In this document: positions 9,402 to 16,769 of the stretch, piece after piece
How positions within the stretch are numbered: the stretch's first letter is position 1
Layout: each line of letters starts with the position of its first letter
Source: Gemmatimonadota bacterium
GTDB lineage: Bacteria > Gemmatimonadota > Gemmatimonadetes > Gemmatimonadales > GWC2-71-9
Direction: 5' to 3'
Length of the DNA: 64,000 bases
NCBI GenBank assembly: GCA_016720805.1
Contig: JADKJZ010000001.1
Span: 248,001-312,000 of the forward strand
Position numbers and translations under genes: made by a program
Notes under the pieces: generated by a model
Database searches by the model: none
Seen by the model: the letters and a program-made list of their open reading frames with translations, nothing else
Told to the model about the DNA's origin: nothing

Positions 9402-9656
9402 CTAGGCTCGGCGCGGGCGCAGGGCGCGGAGCACCAGCAGCAGGACCACCGCGCCCACAAAGGCGACGAATACGGTGCCGGCAAGCCCACGAAACGGTGT
9501 CACGATGCCGAGTTGGCCGAAGAGCCAGCCTCCGACGAAGGCACCGACGATGCCGATCACGATGTCGCCGAGCAGGCCGTAGCCGACCCCGCCCACGGCG
9601 AACGATGCCAGCAGCCCCGCCAGGAGGCCGACGACGAGCCAAGCAACGATGTCCAT
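9402..9656 (-). CDS. GlsB/YeaQ/YmgE-family membrane protein
   Basis: 84 residues in three short hydrophobic segments with the family pattern: an N-terminal helix (MDIVAWLVVGLLAGLLAS), a glycine-rich turn GGVGYGLLGDIVIGIVGAFVGG, and a last helix ending in a basic tail. This is the transglycosylase-associated protein family, linked to envelope stress but without a proven biochemical role. The ATG at 9656 matches the family N-terminus; the in-frame codons upstream do not. Confidence 0.85.
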   Translation of the reverse strand: MDIVAWLVVGLLAGLLASFAVGGVGYGLLGDIVIGIVGAFVGGWLFGQLGIVTPFRGLAGTVFVAFVGAVVLLLVLRALRPRRA

Positions 9657-9685
9657 GGGAGACGTCCTTTCGCGTGACGTTGACA

Positions 9686-9699
9686 CCCCCGTGCGGGGG
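9686..9699. terminator. Short GC-rich hairpin upstream of the GlsB-like gene
   Basis: Five C, a four-base loop GTGC, and five G form a perfect small stem. It lies in the 5' region of the GlsB-like gene and is not followed by a clear T run on either strand, so it could be a 5'UTR hairpin rather than a terminator. Confidence 0.3.
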
Positions 9700-9832
9700 C
9701 GGGACGAGGTCAGGCGGTTGGGCCTGGCCCCGTTGAAGGCGTGCGTGGACCCCCAAGGTAGGGGTTGGCACGCGGAACGACCATCGGCCAGACGGCGGGA
9801 TTTCGGACTAGATCCCGCCTCGATCCGAGGGA

Positions 9833-10510
9833 CTACTCCGGCCCCGGCATCGAGGGACGACGATCGAATCCCCGCGTGAAGGCCGCCACCTCCAGCCGAG
9901 TGCGCAGGGCCAGCTTCTCGAGGACGTTGTGGACATGGCTCTTGACGGTGTGCACGGCGATGTGCAGCCGTGCCGCGATCTCCTTGTTGCTGAGCCCCTC
10001 GCCGATCAGGTCGATCACCTGGCGCTCGCGCTCGGTCAGGCCGACCGCCTCGAGCAGCCGGGGCTTTCCCTTCCGGATGGCCAGCGCGGCGATCTGGCTG
10101 AAGAGCGACGTGGTGAGTTCCGGCGGGAGGATCTGCTGTCCGGCGGCGACGCCTCGAATCGTGGCGAGGAAGTCCTCGAACGACGCGTCCTTCATGATGA
10201 AGCCGGAGGCGCCGGCCGTCACGAAGTCAGCGACATCCTCCTGCGCAGGGAGGAGGCCCATGACGATCACCTTCGCCTCGGGGACCTCCTGGTGCACCGT
10301 GCCGGTGACGCGGAGCGAGTCGTGGTTTTCGAGGGAGAAGTCGAGCAGGACGACGGTCGGCTTGGCGTCGCGGACGGTCTGGAGGGCGTCGTCGATGTCG
10401 GCCGAGGCCGCGAGGACGAGGAAGCCGGGCTGCTTGCGAATCAGGACCGCGAGACCTTCACGAAGGAGACGGTTGTCGTCGATCAGGACGACCGAAATGA
10501 GGTCTGTCAC
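9833..10510 (-). CDS. NarL/FixJ-type response regulator
   Basis: 225 residues. The receiver domain (residues 1-125) has the acidic pair in LIDDN, the phospho-acceptor aspartate in VVLLDFSL and lysine in IMKDAS. A LuxR-type helix-turn-helix follows (LTERERQVIDLIGEGLSNKEIA, HTVKSHVHNVLEKL). It is a DNA-binding transcription regulator. No histidine kinase is adjacent. It is divergent from the XRE regulator across an AT-rich stretch with repeated operator-like sequences. Confidence 0.9.
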   Translation of the reverse strand: MTDLISVVLIDDNRLLREGLAVLIRKQPGFLVLAASADIDDALQTVRDAKPTVVLLDFSLENHDSLRVTGTVHQEVPEAKVIVMGLLPAQEDVADFVTAGASGFIMKDASFEDFLATIRGVAAGQQILPPELTTSLFSQIAALAIRKGKPRLLEAVGLTERERQVIDLIGEGLSNKEIAARLHIAVHTVKSHVHNVLEKLALRTRLEVAAFTRGFDRRPSMPGPE

Positions 10511-10610
10511 GGGTGCCGCCTGGCTGGGTGCTCCACCTGCAGCATCGGTGCGCGGGAGCGCACAGGGATGCAGAAGGAATGATAAGACCCCGCGTTAATA
10601 TTGTCAAGTT

Positions 10611-10664
10611 GAAATATTGCGAGATGTAATTAACGCGAACGGGAAGTATTGCCATGTGTAATTA
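10611..10664. promoter_or_regulatory. AT-rich tandem operator-like direct repeats
   Basis: Two 22-bp direct repeats start at 10611 and 10643, 32 bp apart (about three helical turns). They share 18 of 22 bases, with conserved blocks gaa-tattgc and tgtaatta. The surrounding 100 bp is the most AT-rich stretch seen in the window. Its position between a response regulator and a small XRE-type gene suggests binding sites for one of them. Confidence 0.55.
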
Positions 10665-10724
10665 CTTGTAGTATTATTGAGCCTCGGTATTACTACGGCC
10701 GCTCCCCGCCTCCTGGTACCTGTC

Positions 10725-10961
10725 ATGCTCCGCTTCCGCCTCGCCGCGGTTCTCAAGAAGAAGGGCTGGACGCCGTACCGCCTGGCGCAGGTCACGGGAC
10801 TCTCCGCCCCGACCGCCTATCGTCTGGCCGATCCGGACCAGCAATTCGGCCGCTTCACGGCCGACACCCTGGACCGGCTCTGCGAAGCGCTCGACGTCCA
10901 ACCCGGTGAACTGCTGGAGTGGGTCCCCGATCAGCGGAAGAAGACTCGCGCCCCGAAGTAG
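10725..10961 (+). CDS. Small XRE/Cro-CI helix-turn-helix regulator
   Basis: 78 residues that are almost entirely an HTH_XRE domain: FRLAAVLKKKGWTPYRLAQVTGLSAPTAYRLA, then FTADTLDRLCEALDVQPGELLEW. It ends in a basic tail. The ATG at 10725 gives the domain start; the frame continues further upstream only from a TTG. It is similar to YozG-type or antitoxin-like small regulators, but no toxin gene is next to it. It probably binds DNA upstream of itself. Confidence 0.85.
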   Translation: MLRFRLAAVLKKKGWTPYRLAQVTGLSAPTAYRLADPDQQFGRFTADTLDRLCEALDVQPGELLEWVPDQRKKTRAPK

Positions 10962-10970
10962 GCATCGCCC

Positions 10971-12053
10971 TCAGGCACCGGCACGCAATTCGGTCCGCAC
11001 CACCGCCAGGTGGGCATCCGTCAGCCCCCCCATCTCGAACATCGACACCCCGCTTGCGCCGCCCTCCCGGGCGGATCGAATCGCGCGTCCCAACGCCTCC
11101 GGCGGCAGGTCAGGCAGGTAGACGCCGGCGATCAACGGGGTCGCCTTCGGCAGCGCCGCCACCCCCTCGGCGGCACCCGTGCCGATCCACTCCACCGGTT
11201 CCCGGTAGAAGGAGTGGTAGAGCATCGGGAAGACCAGGTCGAGCGGCCACCGATCCCATTCCTGCCGCACCAGCGTTCGCGCAATCGTCGGGGTGGGGAA
11301 GACTGCTGCGGAGATCGCCTTCCCGCGCGCATGCGTGGCGCGGGCAATCACCTCCACGGTCTCCGTCACCATCCGCCAGCGGAAGCGGCGCCAGTCGACG
11401 TCGGCCGCGGGGTCCTTCAGACCCATCGGGTCGCGGCCGCTCTCCTTCTCGAATCGCGCGCGACACGCCTCGCAGTAGCAGAAGTCATAGGGCGCCATCT
11501 CGTGGTCCTGCACCAGGTGATACTGCTCCCAGAGATTGCGCGGGAGGATCACATCCGGGTGGCGGATGTAGTCGAGGTGGACCGCATCGACACCGGGAAT
11601 TGCCGCGATGCGCTCCATCGTGCCGGCCACGTAGTCCCGCACCTCGGGGCGCGTCGGACAGAGCCACTGGTAGTAGCCGACATACGGCGGCGACGTCAGC
11701 GAACTCTTCCCCTCGCGGCTGACCGAGAACCACTCCGGGTGGGCCTCCTTCACGGTCTTGTCGCCGCTGCGGTTCATCGTCCAGCTCCACGCGTGGAGCA
11801 CCAGCCCCTCGGCGTGGGCGGCCTCGACGTGCATCGCGAGGTCGCCTCCGCTCACCAGCACGCCGGAGATCCCCGCGGCGCGCAGCCGCGCATAGCGCGC
11901 GCGCCAGCCGGCGAGGTCGACGGCCCCGCCGCCGTGGACCCACGTCCAGGCGGAAAAGGAGGCGGCGCGCTCGCGTGACGTGACGAACGGCATCGTGCGC
12001 GATGCCACGAGGCCGGCACCGACGGTGGCGAGGAAGGAGCGGCGATCAGTCAT
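10971..12053 (-). CDS. Tat-exported GHL10-like glycoside hydrolase family protein
   Basis: 360 residues. The N-terminus (MTDRRSFLATVGAGLVAS) is a twin-arginine export signal. The body is a TIM-barrel-like fold of the glycosyl-hydrolase-like 10 (DUF187) group: WVHGGG near the start, HAWSWTMN, PTRPEVRDYV, GVDAVHLDYIRHP with the likely acidic residue, then DLVFPMLYHSFYR. A CxxC (CYCEAC) near residue 190 may bind a metal. Homologues act on bacterial or plant polysaccharides or peptidoglycan-like substrates; the true substrate is unknown. It lies 9 bases behind the CBM9-like gene. Confidence 0.75.
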   Translation of the reverse strand: MTDRRSFLATVGAGLVASRTMPFVTSRERAASFSAWTWVHGGGAVDLAGWRARYARLRAAGISGVLVSGGDLAMHVEAAHAEGLVLHAWSWTMNRSGDKTVKEAHPEWFSVSREGKSSLTSPPYVGYYQWLCPTRPEVRDYVAGTMERIAAIPGVDAVHLDYIRHPDVILPRNLWEQYHLVQDHEMAPYDFCYCEACRARFEKESGRDPMGLKDPAADVDWRRFRWRMVTETVEVIARATHARGKAISAAVFPTPTIARTLVRQEWDRWPLDLVFPMLYHSFYREPVEWIGTGAAEGVAALPKATPLIAGVYLPDLPPEALGRAIRSAREGGASGVSMFEMGGLTDAHLAVVRTELRAGA

Positions 12054-12062
12054 CGGCGTGTC

Positions 12063-12869
12063 TCACGGCGTGCGTGTTGGCGGGAGGAACTCGACGAATC
12101 CCCAGCGTTCGGGGACGTGCATGTTGATGAGCCCCTGCGGGGACCAGACCCAGTTGTGTTCGGGGAGCCGCTTCCCGTCAGTGCCGAGCCGCGGGGCATA
12201 CCGACCGTCGCGCGTGTCGAGGTCCCATTCGACGCGGGAGAAGTTGATGCGCCACTGGCTCCCCGGCGCGGGAGGGACCACCGTACGCCCGCCATCGGCG
12301 AACGCCGCCCACGGCACCGCCATCTCGACCGACCAGCCGCGGTCGCGATCGCGGGGATCGTTCAGCGTGCCGTCGAGATGCACCGCGCTCCGGAGGCCGG
12401 TGATGGTCCAGCCGTTGTCGGCCTTCCCGCCGACGCGGTACGGCTTGTCGAGGAAGAGATCCCAGACAGTGCCGAGCGCATTGATCTCGAACTCGAAATA
12501 GCGCAGCGTGTCCCCGTCCGGATCGATGAACCACTCGAAGTCGTGGTCGTGGAAGATCACGGCATCGCGCGTCGTCAACGTGGCCCAGAGGTCGGGCTCC
12601 TCGAGGTCCGCAGCGATGTAGAGGTGGCCGCGATCCCAGGCGATCTTCATCCGCGTGCGCCAGGTCGGCGCTGGCCTGGCGGCGCCCTCGATGTCGACGA
12701 AGACGTCGCTCCAGGGGACTCCCCGCCAGACGGCATCGTCGAGCCGCCCGTCGATGATCGGGGCCGATGCCAGGAAGGGCGCCGCATACCGGCGCGGTGG
12801 ATCCTGCCCCGCCACGACGGCCGGTGCGACGGTGGCAAGGAACAGGAGGGTCCAGCATGAATGAGCCAT
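12063..12869 (-). CDS. CBM9-like carbohydrate-binding protein, exported
   Basis: 268 residues with a cleavable signal ending near AVVAGQ. The rest resembles the CBM9-like/DOMON-related domain of exported sugar-binding proteins: IIDGRLDDAVWRGVPW, a long beta-sandwich, YFEFEINALGTVWDLF, GWSVEMAVPWAAF and WRINFSRVEW. It would bind carbohydrate outside the inner membrane. With the downstream GHL10-like hydrolase it forms a likely binding and cleavage pair. Confidence 0.82.
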   Translation of the reverse strand: MAHSCWTLLFLATVAPAVVAGQDPPRRYAAPFLASAPIIDGRLDDAVWRGVPWSDVFVDIEGAARPAPTWRTRMKIAWDRGHLYIAADLEEPDLWATLTTRDAVIFHDHDFEWFIDPDGDTLRYFEFEINALGTVWDLFLDKPYRVGGKADNGWTITGLRSAVHLDGTLNDPRDRDRGWSVEMAVPWAAFADGGRTVVPPAPGSQWRINFSRVEWDLDTRDGRYAPRLGTDGKRLPEHNWVWSPQGLINMHVPERWGFVEFLPPTRTP

Positions 12870-12878
12870 CGGGGCGCC

Positions 12879-14249
12879 TCAGCGTCCGAGCAGGTGTCGC
12901 AGTGCCGCGTCGAGTGTCGGATAGCGGAAGCGGTAGCCGGTCGCCTCGAGGACGCCAGGCACGACATGGGCGCTCCCGAGCAGCGCGGCATCCGCCATCT
13001 CGCCGAAGAGAAGCTTGAGCGCGGCGGCAGGCACGGGCAAGAAGGCCGGCCGGCCGAGGACGTGCCCGAGGGTGTGGGCAAAGTCGCGATTGCGGACCGC
13101 ACCAGGCGCCACCGTGTTCACGGCGCCGCGAATCGCCTCGTGGGCCAGCAGGTGGTGCAGCGCGCCAAGCACGTCATCGAGCGCGATCCAGCTCATCCAT
13201 TGCTGACCGCCACCGAGTGGGCCGTTGAGGCCGAGCCGCGCCACCGGCAACATCTTGGCGAGGGCACCGCCCTCGGGCGTGAGGATGATGCCGAAGCGCG
13301 GATGGACCACCCGAATGCCGGCCTCGGTCGCTGGTGCGGCCGCTGCTTCCCACGCGGTGCCCAGGTCACCCAGAAAATCGTGGCCGAGGCTGCTCGCTTC
13401 TGTCAGCACCTCCTCGCCACGATCGCCGTAGATCCCGATGGCGGAGACCGACACCAGTGTGCGCGGTGGGCGCGCGAGCCCGGCCAGTGTCCGTGCCAAC
13501 AGCGCGGTGGGTCCCACGCGACTGTGTCGGAGTGCCTCCTTCCGCACTGCGGTCCACCGGGCCGCGGCGATGTTCTCGCCCGCGAGATGAATCACCGCGT
13601 CGAGCCCCTCAAAGTCCGCGGCGCGGATGACGCCTGCCTCGGGATCCCATTGGATCCCTCCTGGCAGTGCCCGGCGCGACACCGGGACGACGGTGTGGCC
13701 CTGTGCGGTGAGGAATGGAGTCAGTGCCGTGCCCACCATTCCCGTGGCGCCGGTGATGGCAATCCGCATCGGCGTGAGTGGGGTGGTCATCTGTTGCTCC
13801 AGGTCGTGGCGGGTGACGTCGTGACGGTAGCGGAACATCCGGTCGAGTTGGCGGGCAAGCAGCGGTGCACCAAGAGCGCGGCCGAGCGACCCGCCGGGCA
13901 GCGTGGCCGTGATGGTGTCGTCGAGCAGGGCGCCACCGGCGTGATCGCCGAATCGGTGCTCGTGACGCCAGGCCGCAAATGGCCCGCGCACCTGCACGTC
14001 GTCGAAGCCGATTCCAGGCCGCACCGCCTCGTGGCGAAGCGCCCACCGCAGGGCGATCGGGCCACGACGAACGCCCACGGTCACCTGCAGGCCGTCCTCG
14101 AGCACGTCGCCGCTCCGGGCGAGGACTTCCACCTGCTCCCACGGCGGCCGCAATCGCTCGAACGCGCCCGGTGCCGCATGCCATCGCCAGAGTGCGGCGG
14201 CCGTGGTGGCGATCGGTGTCCGCCGCTCCAGCACCAGCGGCCGGCTCAC
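12879..14249 (-). CDS. TIGR01777-family NAD(P)-dependent epimerase with N-terminal SRPBCC-like domain
   Basis: 456 residues. The first 155 residues form a START/SRPBCC-like ligand-binding domain, followed by a Rossmann domain beginning MRIAITGATGMVGTAL. The C-terminal part carries the TIGR01777 signatures (VIHLAGENIAAARWT, SVSAIGIYGDRG, LGGGQQWMSWIALDDV, NTVAPGAVRN). E. coli YfcH is the single-domain relative; the substrate is unknown. The start is GTG, overlapping the stop of the M50 gene as GTGA. Fusion of the lipid-binding-type domain to the epimerase is seen in other bacteria. Confidence 0.85.
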   Translation of the reverse strand: MSRPLVLERRTPIATTAAALWRWHAAPGAFERLRPPWEQVEVLARSGDVLEDGLQVTVGVRRGPIALRWALRHEAVRPGIGFDDVQVRGPFAAWRHEHRFGDHAGGALLDDTITATLPGGSLGRALGAPLLARQLDRMFRYRHDVTRHDLEQQMTTPLTPMRIAITGATGMVGTALTPFLTAQGHTVVPVSRRALPGGIQWDPEAGVIRAADFEGLDAVIHLAGENIAAARWTAVRKEALRHSRVGPTALLARTLAGLARPPRTLVSVSAIGIYGDRGEEVLTEASSLGHDFLGDLGTAWEAAAAPATEAGIRVVHPRFGIILTPEGGALAKMLPVARLGLNGPLGGGQQWMSWIALDDVLGALHHLLAHEAIRGAVNTVAPGAVRNRDFAHTLGHVLGRPAFLPVPAAALKLLFGEMADAALLGSAHVVPGVLEATGYRFRYPTLDAALRHLLGR

Positions 14250-15343
14250 GACGGGGTCGGTGAGGCGCCGGCGCGCAGCTGGCGGACCAGCAGGACGTCG
14301 GTGACATGCTCCCGCGTGATCAGGCCGACGAAGCGCCCATCGCCATCAATCACCGGCAAGGCCTCGCGACCGGAGGCGAAGAGTTGTTGCGCCGCCGCGA
14401 GCAACGGCGCGTCCACCTGCACCACCTGGTCATCGCGCGGCGGCAGCATCGCCGAGGACACAGCGGCATCGACCCCGTGGACGGCGATGCCGTGCAGCAC
14501 GTCCTCGCGGGTCAGCACACCGAGCAACTCGCCCGCGGGCGACGTCACGGGGAAGGCCGTTTGCTGCCCGTGGGCAAAGAGGGCCACGACGTCCTGCAAC
14601 CGTCGGTGCGGCGCGAGGACGCGGACGTCGGTGGTCGTCAGCTGCGCCGCGGTGTGCTCGCTGCTCAGGTGGCGCTGCTGCACCATCTGCAGCTCGGCCT
14701 GCGCCCCGAGGAAGACGAAGAGCGCAATCAGCAACAGCATCGGGGCACCGTTGAAGCCCAGCACGGCGAAGCCGACCGCCACCACCTGACCGACGCGTGC
14801 GGCGATGCGCGTGCCGCGCACCAGGCCGAGCCGACTGGCCAGCAGCGCGCGCAGCACGCGGCCGCCATCCATCGGGAAGGCCGGGATCAGGTTGAACACC
14901 AGCAGGATCAGGTTGGTCCAGCAGAGCGATTCGAGCAACGGGAGGTTGCTGAAGTCCTGCGGCAGCGCGAATCCGGTCCGGAGCCCGATGGCGACGCCGG
15001 TGAGGAGGACGATCACCAGGGTGACAGCGGGCCCTGCGAGCGCAATCACCAATTCCTCGCGCGGCCGGTCGGGGAGGTTGGCAATGCGCGCCACTCCGCC
15101 GATCGGGGTCAGGAGGACGTCGGGCGTCCCGATGCCGTAGTGACGGGCAGCGAAGATGTGCCCGAACTCGTGCAGCAGGACGGAGAGAAAGAGCAGCACC
15201 AGAAAGGCGAGTTCATCGGCGGCCCCAGCGGCCCCGGCGTCGCGCCATCCCTCGAAGGCGTACCAGGCCAGCAGCAGGACGAGCGTGGCATGCACGCGCA
15301 CGCGGGTTTCGCCCACGCGACCGAGGCTGATGGACCACATCAC
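14246..15343 (-). CDS. Site-2 protease family (M50) protein with CBS pair
   Basis: 365 residues. Several membrane helices surround the zinc motif HEFGHIFAARHYG and the second motif NLIPAFPMDGGRVLRALLA, both needed for intramembrane proteolysis. The C-terminal 130 residues form two CBS repeats (AFPVTSPAGELLGVLTREDV; ALPVIDGDGRFVGLITREHV), which commonly bind adenine nucleotides and tune activity. The substrate, often an anti-sigma factor, cannot be read from the context. GTG start; overlaps of four bases on both sides put it in one operon with the FAD enzyme and the epimerase. Confidence 0.9.
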   Translation of the reverse strand: MMWSISLGRVGETRVRVHATLVLLLAWYAFEGWRDAGAAGAADELAFLVLLFLSVLLHEFGHIFAARHYGIGTPDVLLTPIGGVARIANLPDRPREELVIALAGPAVTLVIVLLTGVAIGLRTGFALPQDFSNLPLLESLCWTNLILLVFNLIPAFPMDGGRVLRALLASRLGLVRGTRIAARVGQVVAVGFAVLGFNGAPMLLLIALFVFLGAQAELQMVQQRHLSSEHTAAQLTTTDVRVLAPHRRLQDVVALFAHGQQTAFPVTSPAGELLGVLTREDVLHGIAVHGVDAAVSSAMLPPRDDQVVQVDAPLLAAAQQLFASGREALPVIDGDGRFVGLITREHVTDVLLVRQLRAGASPTPS

Positions 15344-16590
15344 GCCGCTCCGCGGTCGCGCAGCAGCGCCTCGGCCGCGCGGCGGCCGGAGTGCAGTGCA
15401 CCGTGCAGCGAGGCGGTCTCGCGATGGTCACCGGCGACGTACCGACCAGCGCCGAGCCGCACCGGCCGGGCGACGGGGTCGAGGTCGTCGGGCAGTTGAT
15501 CCGGTTGGGCATACCGGATCCGATGCACTCGCAGCAGGCGCCATGTCGCCACCGAGGCGCCGAACCAGGTGGCCGCCTGTTGTCGGACCGCGCGCTCCAG
15601 TGCCTCGTCCCCCTCCGGGTGATCGTCGATCACGGCGATCGTCACCAGTGACTGGCTGGCCGGGGCCACTCCTGCAGACAGCTCGCTCATGACGACCAGG
15701 GAATTGATCGGACCACGTCCCTCGCCATTCAGCAGGAGGTCGCGACCGGACCATGGCGCCGTCGGCGCCGCGAACGCCAGCGAGATGGCGGAACGCGGCC
15801 GGGCCGGGGCAGGGAGCCCGAGCAGGGTGGCGGCAGTGTCTCCTTCGGTGGCAATGATCATGTCGGAGGCGGGGACGAGTTGGCCGTCGTCGAGCCGCAC
15901 GCCGCCTTCCCCGAGCGCCACGACGCGCCGGTGCAGCTGCACGGTGCCAGGCGGCAGCGGCGCGGCCAGTTGCGCGGGGATGGCGCCCATGCCGAGTGCC
16001 GGGACTGCCGTGTCGCCTTGCGCCATCATCCGCATCACGAAGTCGAGCATGCGGCTCGAGGTGGCGAGGTCGCGACCGAGGAAGATCCCGCCCAGCCATG
16101 GTTCGAGGAAGGCGGTGGTGAAGTCCGCCGAAAAACCGAAGGCCTCGAGGGCGGTGCGCGTCGATGTCGCGGGGCGCGCAAAGAGCTCGTCGAGCGAACC
16201 CTCGAGGGCACGCTGGCGCAGCCGCAGCACCGCCGCCTTGTCACGCCAGGAGCCGAGCCCGTCGAGCAAGGAGGCCACGGCGGGTGCTGGGCGGCGGAAG
16301 GGATCGGCGAGTCGATGCCATGCGTCGCCCGCCCGCACGACCGCACCGGGCTCGAAGGCGCGGAGGTCGAGCGCAGCGTAGTCGAGGACCGCTCGGCATT
16401 CGGGATAGGCCGTCAGCACGACCTGGAAGCCGCGGTCCACCAGGAAGCCGTCGACCGCGTCGGTGCGGACGCGGCCGCCGACGCCGTCGCTGGCCTCGAG
16501 CAGCGTACATGGCACGCCGGCCAACGTCAGTCGACGCGCGGCGGCGAGCCCGGCGAGTCCGGCACCGACGATCACCACGGGGGCCGTCAT
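15340..16590 (-). CDS. FAD-dependent amine-oxidase/phytoene-desaturase-like oxidoreductase
   Basis: 416 residues with the dinucleotide-binding motif VVIVGAGLAGLAAARRL and the continuing LLEASDGVGGRVRTD of the flavin amine oxidase superfamily. The C-terminal FAD contact (GRYVAGDHRETASLHGALHSGRRAAEALL) is also present. It could act on carotenoids, amines or porphyrinogens; the sequence does not decide which, and no carotenoid genes are adjacent. It is first in a minus-strand run of five genes and is divergent from speA. Confidence 0.82.
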   Translation of the reverse strand: MTAPVVIVGAGLAGLAAARRLTLAGVPCTLLEASDGVGGRVRTDAVDGFLVDRGFQVVLTAYPECRAVLDYAALDLRAFEPGAVVRAGDAWHRLADPFRRPAPAVASLLDGLGSWRDKAAVLRLRQRALEGSLDELFARPATSTRTALEAFGFSADFTTAFLEPWLGGIFLGRDLATSSRMLDFVMRMMAQGDTAVPALGMGAIPAQLAAPLPPGTVQLHRRVVALGEGGVRLDDGQLVPASDMIIATEGDTAATLLGLPAPARPRSAISLAFAAPTAPWSGRDLLLNGEGRGPINSLVVMSELSAGVAPASQSLVTIAVIDDHPEGDEALERAVRQQAATWFGASVATWRLLRVHRIRYAQPDQLPDDLDPVARPVRLGAGRYVAGDHRETASLHGALHSGRRAAEALLRDRGAA

Positions 16591-16726
16591 CCGACCGATT
16601 CCCCCCGGGACCGGCTCCGCCCCTCCGCTCTCCCCGATCGTGCCATGCTGCCTCCTGGTGGACCTCGTACCCGGGATACCCCGCCCGGGGAGCGGTGGTC
16701 CGCTATCCCGTGCCGCCCGCGCCCGT

Positions 16727-16734
16727 TAGCTTTG
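16727..16734 (+). promoter_or_regulatory. TAnnTTTG-type promoter element before speA
   Basis: TAGCTTTG lies 36 bases upstream of the speA ATG. It matches the -7 element TAnnTTTG known from Bacteroidota. A matching TTG at -33 is not obvious. Confidence 0.4.
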
Positions 16735-16769
16735 TCGCCCCGAGTGTCCGATCACCCTTGGAGTCGCCG

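Noticed and set aside
10725..10961. XRE gene as the antitoxin of a toxin-antitoxin pair
   Set aside because: No toxin-like gene is adjacent; the downstream convergent gene is a hydrolase.
16164..16769. Upstream extension of speA in frame
   Set aside because: It is antisense to the FAD enzyme and lacks family similarity; GGAG and conserved N-terminus fix the start at 16770.
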